Shown here piece after piece: positions 10,885 through 20,387 of a stretch of DNA of 51,585 nt. The notes under the pieces are model-generated. The model was not told the DNA's origin. It ran no database searches and saw only the letters and a list, made by a program, of their open reading frames with translations. The stretch is taken from positions 1 through 51,585 of the forward strand of contig NZ_CAJGZN010000018.1 of NCBI RefSeq assembly GCF_904846235.1, written 5' to 3'. This DNA comes from Psychrobacter immobilis. GTDB taxonomy: Bacteria > Pseudomonadota > Gammaproteobacteria > Pseudomonadales > Moraxellaceae. Made by a program: the position numbers and the translations under genes. How positions within the stretch are numbered: position 1 is the first letter of the stretch; each line of letters starts with the position of its first letter.

Positions 10885-11511
10885 TTACAACAACCCTTCT
10901 TGCGCCATCATTTCTTGTACCGAGGCGCGGTTTAGCATGGCTTGATAGTGTGCACTTAGGTGTGTCCAGTCTTGTGCTCGACTCGCATATCGCTGACTCC
11001 AGTGAGCAATCATAAATAAATGAAAATCAGCCCCACTTAATTTATCGCCTAATAACCATGGACCATGACTCGCCAATCCCTTTTCAATAATATCCCAGCA
11101 GTGGGTTAGCACATCATTCGCTTGATCTTTCACTTGCTGCAAATTGTGCTCACCGCTAATGTACTGCTCGGGATGTGCCCAGTGATTAGCGGCTTCTTGC
11201 AGTGTAGAAGACATCCAAAACAAATACTGGTAATAGACACCGCGCCTAGGGCATCCTGTGTCAGGTGCTAGCCCAGACTCTGGGTGCTGATCTAACACGT
11301 ACATTAAAATTGCCGCAGACTCATAAATGACCTGTCCCTGATGCACCAACGTAGGTACTTTGCCATTTGGATTAATGGCTAGATACTCAGCTGATTTTTG
11401 CATGTTTTTAGACAGGTCTATTTCTATCATTTCATAAGACACGCCTAGCTCTTCAAAGACAGCATGGGTGGCCATATTGGCACCACCCTTATCCCAATAT
11501 AAAGTATAAAT
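10885..11511 (-). CDS. glutathione S-transferase, apparent ATT start codon
   Basis: A two-domain glutathione S-transferase. The first ATG (11,475) lies inside the thioredoxin-like domain. The 12 codons before it encode YTLYWDKGGAN, the expected first beta strand and glutathione-site loop of such proteins. No ATG, GTG or TTG precedes them in frame; an ATT at 11,509-11,511 has an AAGGA site 7 nt upstream. The bases before it (GACACGACT) are identical to those before the ATG of the EamA gene at 13,692. Later family features are NPNGKVPTLVHQGQVIYESAAILMY (glutathione gamma-Glu binding Glu-Ser) and a helical C-terminal domain ending near residue 205. Either ATT is used or the gene has lost its start. 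Confidence 0.8.
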   Translation of the reverse strand: MYTLYWDKGGANMATHAVFEELGVSYEMIEIDLSKNMQKSAEYLAINPNGKVPTLVHQGQVIYESAAILMYVLDQHPESGLAPDTGCPRRGVYYQYLFWMSSTLQEAANHWAHPEQYISGEHNLQQVKDQANDVLTHCWDIIEKGLASHGPWLLGDKLSGADFHLFMIAHWSQRYASRAQDWTHLSAHYQAMLNRASVQEMMAQEGLL

Positions 11512-11577
11512 AGTCGTGTCCTTCTTGATGTTGCGATTAATGCATAAAATATTGCACTGAATAATAAAGATTATTCT

Positions 11578-12753
11578 CTAACGTGAAATAATCGACATGA
11601 TAGCGTCCGCCAGTTGAGGGATTTCCGTCATTTTCAAACCTGCAATATTGATTCTGCCATTTGGCATGCCGTAGATAGCGAACTCATCTTGCAATATCAG
11701 CATTTGATTTTTGGTTAGCGGTAATAGAGAAAACATGCCTTTTTGTTGCGAAATATCCAAAAACTCTGCAGGTGCACCCCTATCTTTTAATGCTGCGCCT
11801 AATGCTTGGCGAATAGTATCTACCCTACTACGGTAGCTTGCCAGCTCGACTAGCCAAGCGTCTGGTTTGTCTAGCAAATAAGAAGCCACTGCGGCACCGT
11901 GATTGGGCGGCATAGAATAGTTGGCACGTGTGATAGTTTCTAAGAGTGTCTGTATATCTGCGTGACGCTCATGGTTCGTCGTCATCACCGTAGCAATACC
12001 CGTACGCTCGTTGTATAGACCCATATTTTTTGAACAGCTGGCGGCAATAAATGCAAAGTCAGAGTCTTCAATGATTAGACGAAGCCCTGCAGCATCGGTA
12101 TCAGGATCATCTCCAAAACCTTGATACGCCATATCAATAAACGGGACAATATTTTTCTGTTTACATTTATCAGAAAACAGTTGCCACTGCTCTAAAGAAG
12201 GATCTATACCGGTAGGATTATGGCAGCACGCATGTAATAACAACACGTCTCCTTCTTTTGCTTTTTCTAGCGTAGCTAAACACGCATCAATATCTAACTG
12301 GCCATTTTTATTTTGCCAAGGATACGTATTAACCGCTAACCCAGCACCTTCCATTAGCGGACGATGATTGATATAGCCAGGGTCACTGATCCAAACGGTT
12401 GAATCGGGAGAGAGCGTGGCGATTAAATCAGCAATGAGTCGTAATGCACCTGATGCTCCAACCGTCTGAATCGTGCACTGGTCTTTTAGACTTGGACTGT
12501 CACCCAGTACAAATTTTGCCATTTGCTGGTTAAAATTAGCGTTACCCGATAACATGCCATAAGCCTTCGAATGAGCTTGATGAGCAAGATGTATCTCTGC
12601 GTCTTGCACGGTTTTCATCACAGGTGTATTGCCATGCTTGTCTCGATAGACACCAACCAATAGATCTATTTTATGTTTACGCTGGTCAGCGCGAAACCTA
12701 CCTAACAATGCCCATAGTGGATCACCATTGATAACAGGCATATTATCTAACAT
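11578..12753 (-). CDS. aromatic-amino-acid aminotransferase (class I, TyrB/AspC-like)
   Basis: Pyridoxal-phosphate enzyme moving amino groups between aromatic or acidic amino acids and 2-oxoglutarate. Family motifs are clear: HACCHNPTGIDP, the PLP lysine in ASCSKNMGLYNERTG (about residue 242), and the substrate-carboxylate Arg in MPNGRINIAGL near the end. Length is 391 aa. The second of two adjacent ATGs has the better spacing from GGAAG. It lies 19 bp after the EamA exporter gene on the same strand, so the pair is probably one transcript; the Lrp-type regulator is divergent. Whether it is TyrB-like or AspC-like in specificity cannot be told. Confidence 0.88.
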   Translation of the reverse strand: MLDNMPVINGDPLWALLGRFRADQRKHKIDLLVGVYRDKHGNTPVMKTVQDAEIHLAHQAHSKAYGMLSGNANFNQQMAKFVLGDSPSLKDQCTIQTVGASGALRLIADLIATLSPDSTVWISDPGYINHRPLMEGAGLAVNTYPWQNKNGQLDIDACLATLEKAKEGDVLLLHACCHNPTGIDPSLEQWQLFSDKCKQKNIVPFIDMAYQGFGDDPDTDAAGLRLIIEDSDFAFIAASCSKNMGLYNERTGIATVMTTNHERHADIQTLLETITRANYSMPPNHGAAVASYLLDKPDAWLVELASYRSRVDTIRQALGAALKDRGAPAEFLDISQQKGMFSLLPLTKNQMLILQDEFAIYGMPNGRINIAGLKMTEIPQLADAIMSIISR

Positions 12754-12774
12754 CATGATACTTCCTTAATTAGT

Positions 12775-13692
12775 TTATTTCGCTCGATTGGACAAGATGA
12801 CCCCAATGGTACTGAGTACGATGCCGCATATCATAATGACTGATAGAGACTCATTGAGTATCAGCGTAGCCAGTATAGCGGTTAATCCTGGGGATAAAGA
12901 TCCAAGTAATAAGGTACGAATGGAGCCCAGCTGTTTGACTGCATAAGAAAACGCAATGGTTGATACTACCCCTACACCAAGTCCTTGTACTAGGATAAAT
13001 GGAAACGCTTCATCAAAAGATACAGAACCTATATTGGTCTCTACGATACCAGACAGAACCATCACTAATGTCAGAAAGAACGAGGTATAAGAGAGCACGA
13101 TAGCAATAGCTATTGGACTCAATTTGGTGCTTTTTAACCCTAAGGTATAACCCGCCCAAATCAGGCTTGCCATCAACAATAACCCCACACCGTACAGAAG
13201 ACTATTAGGTATTGACTGTGCACGCCCGCCAATCATAGTAGCGATACCAAAGAGAATAAGGATCAATGCGGCAAATTTCTTCAATGATATTCGTTGACGA
13301 TAAAAAATAAAAGACAATATTGCGGCAAAGAAGACTGGCGTACCTGTCAAAATAGTACCAACATAAGCTGCTGGTACCGTACTTGCACCAAAAGCGGCCA
13401 ATAAAAGAAAAGGCACGCCGCCAAGTAAAACAAACATGATATCTGGCAGTCTGATGTTTTTGACTTCATGCCAACTAGAGAGTACCCAAGGAGTCAATAA
13501 GACCAGCGGAACACTGAAGCGAATGAGCATGACATCCGCAATAGTGAGCGACGAGGCACTAACCGCTCGCACAGTCAACGCAAAGCCTGACCAAATCAAT
13601 AAGACGACGCTCATCGCCACATAGCCTTTGGTTAGTGGCGACATTATAAACAAAGGATTTTTGCGCGATGAGGGGTGGAATATCGTATTCAT
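12775..13692 (-). CDS. EamA/DMT-family transporter
   Basis: A 305-residue inner-membrane protein with ten hydrophobic segments arranged as two EamA repeats of five. Relatives export amino acids or metabolites. The neighbouring aminotransferase and divergent Lrp/AsnC regulator suggest an amino-acid efflux role; this is inference. The start used has the leader GACACGACT before ATG; a later ATG (13,644) would remove 16 polar residues and has no better ribosome site. Confidence 0.8.
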   Translation of the reverse strand: MNTIFHPSSRKNPLFIMSPLTKGYVAMSVVLLIWSGFALTVRAVSASSLTIADVMLIRFSVPLVLLTPWVLSSWHEVKNIRLPDIMFVLLGGVPFLLLAAFGASTVPAAYVGTILTGTPVFFAAILSFIFYRQRISLKKFAALILILFGIATMIGGRAQSIPNSLLYGVGLLLMASLIWAGYTLGLKSTKLSPIAIAIVLSYTSFFLTLVMVLSGIVETNIGSVSFDEAFPFILVQGLGVGVVSTIAFSYAVKQLGSIRTLLLGSLSPGLTAILATLILNESLSVIMICGIVLSTIGVILSNRAK

Positions 13693-13812
13693 AGTCGTGT
13701 CTTATGCTGGTATACAAAGACCAATTATCAATTAAAATATGCGCTTTTATCTCTATTTATTCATTGCAATTTTACAAATATTTGGTGGATAATGCTAAAT
13801 AAATCAAAATTC

Positions 13813-13829
13813 TTGGCTTAAAAAGCCAA
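13813..13829. promoter_or_regulatory. palindrome before the Lrp-family gene
   Basis: TTGGCT-TAAAA-AGCCAA is a perfect inverted repeat ending 10 bp before the regulator ATG and touching its AAAGG ribosome site. It could be the regulator's own operator or an mRNA hairpin limiting its translation. It lies in the short divergent region shared with the EamA gene. Confidence 0.45.
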
Positions 13830-13839
13830 AAGGTAAATT

Positions 13840-14295
13840 ATGGACAAAATCGATCGCCATATCTTGGAAGTGCTCCAAAAAGAAGCGCGCTTATCTACAG
13901 CCGAACTGTCCGAACGTATAGGGCTGTCGCCTTCTCCTTGCGCGCGACGCCTAAAGCGTTTGGAAGATGAAGGCTATATAGAGAACTATCAAGCAAACGT
14001 AAACAAAGCCAAAGTGGGTATTGCGATGAGTTTTTTTGTGGAGGTCAGTCTCAACAGCCACCAAGAAGAATCTATCGCAGCCTTCGAACGTGCCCTTTCC
14101 AATATGGACGAGGTGATTAATGGACATGTGGTATCGGGTTCTTATGATTATTTGTTAGAAGTGGTAAGCCCCAATCTCGATGGTTATGAGCGGTTCACCC
14201 GTAAGCTACACAAGCTTGCTAGCGTAAAAGACATACATACTCATCTATCGGTGAGAAAGGTAATCAATAAGACGACTCTACCTATTTTTGTGTGA
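13840..14295 (+). CDS. Lrp/AsnC-family transcriptional regulator
   Basis: A 151-residue regulator with an N-terminal winged helix-turn-helix (TAELSERIGLSPSPCARRLKRLEDEGYI, about residues 19-46) and a C-terminal RAM effector domain (GHVVSGSYDYLLEVVSPN). Such proteins sense amino acids. It is divergent from the exporter-aminotransferase pair, which it probably controls, and has its own palindrome upstream. Ribosome site AAAGG at good spacing. Confidence 0.9.
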   Translation: MDKIDRHILEVLQKEARLSTAELSERIGLSPSPCARRLKRLEDEGYIENYQANVNKAKVGIAMSFFVEVSLNSHQEESIAAFERALSNMDEVINGHVVSGSYDYLLEVVSPNLDGYERFTRKLHKLASVKDIHTHLSVRKVINKTTLPIFV

Positions 14296-14371
14296 GATTC
14301 TTTTGTACCGATTAGGAGAACAATGTCTCACTCGATCATTCGTGAGTGGCAAGACCCATAATGAGTTCATT

Positions 14372-14457
14372 TGAATTTGATAGAATATGGCTATGATAAA
14401 GAAGTGTCTGATGATAAGACGTGGGTTTTTAGGCGGGATAAGGCGGATCAGAGGTAG
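14372..14457 (+). pseudogene. remnant of the 3' end of a second yaaA copy
   Basis: The plus strand from 14,384 reads EYGYDKEVSDDKTWVFRRDKADQR then stop, matching the YaaA tail AGYYYCEDASDDKTWTFRRDAAHQ. Just upstream EFD (matching QFD of YaaA) is one base out of frame. A 19-nt stretch is identical to the real gene (14,406-14,424 against 10,728-10,746). Nothing of the rest of yaaA is visible. It marks the far side of the GST-to-Lrp block. Confidence 0.75.
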
Positions 14458-14568
14458 ATTGAATAATTAAGCCAGCATAATAATTTACCATACTTCAGGT
14501 TGGAGGTAAGGGCTTAATTAACTACTGTAATCGTATGATGCCAAGCAATATAAATGAGGAAGATAAAA

Positions 14569-15080
14569 ATGAGATTGAAAAATACGCCCGTAATTTCACT
14601 AACATTTTTAATGTTTTTGTGTGCCACTAATGCATTAGCCATTCAACAATTAGAAGATATGGATCAGGCAGTGATAGATGCTGAACAGGCATTGTTAGCG
14701 ATAGAGGATAGTGAAAGTTCTCCTTGGTTTTTTGTAGGGCATTCTGTCTCGGGTTTTGATTACTATCTTAATATAGATACTATCAAAAAATATAGTCAGT
14801 ACGAGCCCTTACGTTATAAACATGGCGGTCTAGATTTTGCGGAAACACATACAAAAGCGTGGTGGCGTGTTGTAAGAACTAACGGGGACTATGACCAAAT
14901 TCAAACTAAATTCAAACTAAATTCTATTGCTCAAAAAGTTCTGCTATCAATGTGTCGGGCATTATGTATTCAAAAGATGGTATTTATCAAGGAGACTTGA
15001 AATTCAGTAGCTTTGTTGAACCCATTATACCTGATACTGTACATGCGGATATATCGAAAACAGTATGTGAACTTTCCTAG
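14569..15080 (+). pseudogene. secreted surface-adhesin-like protein, frameshifted by an 11-bp tandem duplication
   Basis: The gene starts with a clear signal peptide (MRLKNTPVISLTFLMFLCATNALA) behind a GAGGA site; an ATG at 14,554 has none. The mature part WFFVGHSVSGFDYYLNIDTIKK and WWRVVRTNGDYDQIQTKF resembles small periplasmic/surface-adhesin proteins. At 14,897-14,918 the unit AAATTCAAACT occurs twice and begins a third time. This shifts the frame and gives a stop at 15,000. Removing one unit lets the reading run on as FYCSKSSAINVSGIMYSK, then KDGIYQGDLKFSSFVEPI to a stop at 15,080. The protein is thus a recent loss or a switchable gene. The function is unknown. Confidence 0.75.
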
Positions 15081-15221
15081 GTAATACTCCACCTTTATAT
15101 AAATTTAAAGTAAAGATCTTGACGAACAGCTAAAATATTCTGAGTTAAAAACCTATAATACAACATCTAGATGATCTAAATTTACTAAGTTTAATTTCTC
15201 TAAAAACAGTGTTTTAGTATA

Positions 15222-15260
15222 TAAAAACCCCGACAAGCCATAGCCTATCGGGGTTTTATT
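15222..15260 (+). terminator. terminator after the broken surface-protein gene
   Basis: AAAACCCCGA / TCGGGGTTTT form a 10-bp stem followed by a T-rich tail; the A/T-rich flanks make it usable from both sides. It lies about 140 bp past the ancestral stop. Confidence 0.8.
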
Positions 15261-15306
15261 TTGAATAATTCAAATAATACTTTCACAGTTACCATATTAA
15301 ATCACA

Positions 15307-15345
15307 CAAAAAAGCCCTGCTATCTTTCGATAACAGAGCTTTTAA
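15307..15345 (-). terminator. terminator downstream of groEL
   Basis: On the minus strand GCTCTGTTATC-GAAA-GATAGCAGGGC is followed by TTTTTT. The stem has one mismatch or wobble and a stable GAAA loop. It is about 140 bp past the groEL stop; the repeat element 15,374-15,475 lies between. Confidence 0.75.
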
Positions 15346-15373
15346 TAGTCAAATAGACTTTATGACAAAATCA

Positions 15374-15475
15374 TACTTTTAGCGAAAAGCGATTTGCCGA
15401 GGAAGATAAGCGAAAATAGTACTTGTTGTACATTGAGCGTATCTGACAAAGATAAATCGCTTTGCAGCAGAAGTA
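15374..15475. repeat. palindromic intergenic repeat, MITE-like
   Basis: The ends are imperfect inverted repeats about 24 bp long (ACTTTTAGCGAAAAGCGATTT on the left; its right partner contains AAATCGCTTTGC and ends GAAGT). The core contains GTACTTGTTGTAC. The same plan and a similar core (GTACTACTTGTAC on the minus strand) are in the element at 30,337-30,444, so both probably belong to one dispersed non-coding family. Confidence 0.55.
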
Positions 15476-15478
15476 AAA

Positions 15479-17134
<1,656 letters not shown>

Positions 17135-17251
17135 TTACTCCACTATTATAAGTATGAGAATACAATTGATTGATTTGATAGTTGCTTATCAAAAGCGATT
17201 ATTAGAAACTGCTATCAAAATGTGCTGAGTATAAAATAATACTCAAAAGGA

Positions 17252-17542
17252 CTAGCCTTCTAGCACACCCAATACATCAGACTCTTTCATAATCAATAGT
17301 TCTTCACCGTCAACCTTTACGGTTTGACCAGCATATTGACCGAACAAAACTTTGTCGCCAGCTTTTACATCTAACGCACGAGTTTCACCGTTGTCACGAA
17401 CTTGACCATTACCAACTGCAAGCACTTCACCTTGTGAAGGTTTCTCTTGTGCTGAACCAGGAAGCAAGATACCACCAGCTGTCTTTGTTTCTTCTTCTAT
17501 GCGGCGGACGACAATACGGTCATGTAAAGGACGAATGTTCAT
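17252..17542 (-). CDS. groES: co-chaperonin GroES
   Basis: The 10-kDa lid of GroEL (96 aa): [25 protein letters not shown], the mobile loop [14 protein letters not shown] and the end DVLGVLEG are all present. First gene of groES-groEL, behind a heat-shock promoter. Confidence 0.99.
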   Translation of the reverse strand: MNIRPLHDRIVVRRIEEETKTAGGILLPGSAQEKPSQGEVLAVGNGQVRDNGETRALDVKAGDKVLFGQYAGQTVKVDGEELLIMKESDVLGVLEG

Positions 17543-17670
17543 CGATATGACTCCAAAAGTTAGTTAATAAAATTAAGGGTTTATTTGAATTAATGGTCTC
17601 AATACCAGTATCTATAGGGAACACTGCCAAAAACAACGCTTTATAGATAAGCCTTGAGCTTGTAACAAAA

Positions 17671-17698
17671 AGTGGGGGCAAGGTGAGTTCGGTTCAAG
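17671..17698 (-). promoter_or_regulatory. sigma-32 (heat-shock) promoter of groES-groEL
   Basis: On the minus strand CTTGAA (17,693-17,698) is followed after 14 nt by CCCCCACTT, close to the RpoH consensus CTTGAA-N(11-16)-CCCCATNT. The transcript would begin about 120 nt before the groES ATG. No CIRCE element is seen. The rest of 17,543-18,019 holds no gene. Confidence 0.75.
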
Positions 17699-18019
17699 TG
17701 TAAAGCCCAAAAATTTACAAGATTATTTTGCAAAAATTGATCAACCGACGTTTCATATAAATGAATGAGGTTTAGTAAAGCCAAGATGCTACTCAAATAA
17801 GGAACAAGAAGTAGAAATATTTAAAATATTAGCGAGCTGAATTTATATTTTGGCCAATGCCAAATCAATTATAGAAACATTTGCTACAAGCTCTACACGA
17901 AGCGGTATGACACCATGCTTGAAAATGTAACAGCGTATGACCATTATAGGTCTGGTAAACATAATAAGAACGAACGAAAAAAATTGCTATAACGGCAATA
18001 AATTAATGAAGGGGTATCT

Positions 18020-18799
18020 ATGAATTTTTCATCAATGCACAAAAAGTCATCAAGCGACAATGTTGATAATGCTAATAACGCAAAACGCAGTCCATCTAAA
18101 TTTTTGTCTGCCTTAGTAACAGGCATCAGTATCTCTACCGTTGGAGCTTTGAGTATGACCGCACCTACCCTTGCCAGCGCAAAAACTGTTCAACCATCGT
18201 CTGCCGATTATAGTTTTACCGTTGAGGACAAATACAAAGGCACAGCAACTCGTACGCTAAGCAAATCTGGTAATACGTGGAAATATAACGTTAAGGCTCG
18301 CGTCGCTGGTGTGGCTAGCGCCTCGCAAAACAGTACTTTTACGATTAATGGCAACAACGTCAGTCCCACGCAGGCAAGCACCACTTACAAACTACTTGGC
18401 ATGGGTCGCACGCATAAACTAGACTTCAACCCAAGCAGCAAAAAAGTCACCAGTAACTATAAGGGCAAGTCGACGACTATGAACATGTCGCAACAAGCCT
18501 TTGATGATTTGAGCCTTGAGGTACAGATTCGTCAGGATTTATTAAACGGTAAATTCTCTGGTAACTACTACATGGCGAAAAAAGACAAAATCGAGAAGAC
18601 GCCATTTAAAAAATCAGGCAGCACTAAGATTACCGTACCAGCGGGTACCTTTGATACAGTACGTGTTGACCGCATCCACGATGACGATAGCCGCTCTACC
18701 AGCTTTTGGTTAGCCCCAAGCTTGGACTATATGCCAGTTAAAGTTAGTCAAATTAACGATGGTAAGAAAATGGATTTAGAATTAACTAAGATTAACTAA
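18020..18799 (+). CDS. secreted DUF3108-family protein
   Basis: A 259-residue exported protein. An N-terminal polar stretch of about 30 residues precedes the hydrophobic SALVTGISISTVGALSMTA and an Ala-x-Ala-type cleavage region (LASAKT), an unusually long signal region. The mature part has DYSFTVEDKYKGTATRTLSKSG, then GTFDTVRVDRIHDDDSRSTSFWLAP, typical of DUF3108 proteins, whose role is unknown (beta-rich, lipocalin-like). The AAGGGG site supports this start; an internal ATG (18,035) would give a shorter n-region. Confidence 0.8.
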   Translation: MNFSSMHKKSSSDNVDNANNAKRSPSKFLSALVTGISISTVGALSMTAPTLASAKTVQPSSADYSFTVEDKYKGTATRTLSKSGNTWKYNVKARVAGVASASQNSTFTINGNNVSPTQASTTYKLLGMGRTHKLDFNPSSKKVTSNYKGKSTTMNMSQQAFDDLSLEVQIRQDLLNGKFSGNYYMAKKDKIEKTPFKKSGSTKITVPAGTFDTVRVDRIHDDDSRSTSFWLAPSLDYMPVKVSQINDGKKMDLELTKIN

Positions 18800-18824
18800 T
18801 CCACTTATCTTTAAAGTTATAAAC

Positions 18825-18861
18825 AAAAAAGCGGCGCCCCAGATGGAGTGCCGCTTTTTTA
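18825..18861. terminator. bidirectional terminator
   Basis: AAAAAAGCGGC / GCCGCTTTTTT with a partly paired loop. It serves the DUF3108 gene (+) and the DUF2069 gene (-). Confidence 0.85.
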
Positions 18862-18909
18862 TGGTTTTAGATTAATGGATATAATTTATTAGGCTTTAGA
18901 TAACTTCAA

Positions 18910-19359
18910 TTATTGACGAGGTTTCTTCACAACGTTGTTCATCGAAGGCAGGCGTTTAAGCAGAATAAATAGCCAAACATTGATAGCAAGCAATAGTAAG
19001 AAGTCCGTTAAGTATACGGCGATTTCTGCCCAACTACTGCCATATATACGAGTAAACAGCACCACGCCACTCGCACCCAAATATACCAAGGTAAACATAC
19101 TGCTAATTAATAATGCATAAGGGGAACGACCGCGCAATATCCATGGCGTCAGAATCAATGCTGGCACTAGCCATAATGCCTGCCAAGCAATACCGCCAAC
19201 GATATCAGGGCTACTAGGATTAAAGATACTAATAAAGATAGGCAATCCGAGCAGTCTATAAACGAGCCAAATTAACCAAGTAACCTTCAAGCGCTGTGCA
19301 ATAGGTGCGATAGGCTTCACCGTTTTAAGAGGCTTTGTATTAGAGCGGGTTGTGGCCAT
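18910..19359 (-). CDS. DUF2069 membrane protein
   Basis: A 149-residue inner-membrane protein with four hydrophobic segments (about residues 28-45, 57-73, 80-104, 112-134) and polar ends, the plan of DUF2069 proteins. In relatives the gene is often next to wrbA, as here (about 150 bp downstream of it on the same strand). The function is unknown. Confidence 0.75.
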   Translation of the reverse strand: MATTRSNTKPLKTVKPIAPIAQRLKVTWLIWLVYRLLGLPIFISIFNPSSPDIVGGIAWQALWLVPALILTPWILRGRSPYALLISSMFTLVYLGASGVVLFTRIYGSSWAEIAVYLTDFLLLLAINVWLFILLKRLPSMNNVVKKPRQ

Positions 19360-19513
19360 TAGATATTTTGATTTCCTAAATGAATAATATACTGCTGAAT
19401 GTGAATAAGTAGAGCTTGATTATAACCACTTGCTTATAATCAAGTGATTATAGGCATTCAATCATAGACTTTGAGACTCAGACGCTTCTAGACAGCAGGT
19501 TTATAAAAGTTGC

Positions 19514-20131
19514 TTATCTGCCCCAATTAGCCTGTGCTAATGCAGCCGCCGTAATCGCTAAACGGCGACCCTGCGCAATACCCAAATCTCGCTCGTCAGC
19601 AGATATTGGCTGATCATGTGATGCTCCGCTGACATGGCTAGCACCGTAAGGCGTACCACCGCGATGAGTGCGGTTCAATGCTGGCTCTGCATAGGGCACA
19701 CCTACTATGACCATACCGTGATGCATCAGCGGCAACATCATCGTCAACAGTGTCGTTTCTTGGCCACCATGCATGGAACCTGTCGCCGTAAACACCGAGG
19801 CTGGTTTGTTTTGTAGGTTCCCTGCCAGCCATAAGGTCACGGTATTATCCCAAAAATACTTCATAGGTGCGGCCATATTACCAAAGTGCGTTGGGCTACC
19901 AAGCGCTAGACCGCTACAGTCTTTTAGATCATCCATCGTACAGTACAAGTCGCCTTCATCAGGTATCGCAGGCTTACTTGATGTGGTTTCAGGTGCCACT
20001 GTCGGTACCGTACGGATACGCGCGGTCATGCCAGCATCTTCAATACCTTGAGCGATAGCATATGCTAATGTCTTAGTCGTACCATAATTAGAATAATAAA
20101 GCACCAAAACATAAGGGTCGGTCTGACTCAT
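19514..20131 (-). CDS. wrbA: NAD(P)H:quinone oxidoreductase WrbA
   Basis: A flavodoxin-fold quinone reductase binding FMN. Motifs are YVLVLYYSNYGTTKTLAYAIAQG (phosphate loop), GLALGSPTHFGNMAAPMKYFWD and ASVFTATGSMHGGQETTLLTM, all typical of WrbA. Length is 205 aa. The ATG at 20,131 has an AAGGA site about 10 nt upstream and is preferred to a TTG two codons earlier. Probably co-transcribed with DUF2069. Confidence 0.93.
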   Translation of the reverse strand: MSQTDPYVLVLYYSNYGTTKTLAYAIAQGIEDAGMTARIRTVPTVAPETTSSKPAIPDEGDLYCTMDDLKDCSGLALGSPTHFGNMAAPMKYFWDNTVTLWLAGNLQNKPASVFTATGSMHGGQETTLLTMMLPLMHHGMVIVGVPYAEPALNRTHRGGTPYGASHVSGASHDQPISADERDLGIAQGRRLAITAAALAQANWGR

Positions 20132-20387
20132 TAGCAAAGCTTCCTTATAAAAACGTCAGTCATACTGGCCAGCAAAGATGCGGCGAAATATACGACTAAC
20201 TGGCATTGTAGAATATGTGCACATTATGCCCGAGTCATTCACTGTCATGCAAATAACCATGATTGATAACCTGACTTATATTGTATCTGATGCGCTAGGT
20301 AGTGCATTTTGACACAATTAAACCGCAGATGATAACCGTTCATTTTTGTTACACTATTGTCACTCTTACTTTTGCTTAATGGTCGAC

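Noticed and set aside
17543..18019. CIRCE element upstream of groES
   Set aside because: TTAGCACTC/GAGTGCTAA is absent; the RpoH-type promoter explains control.
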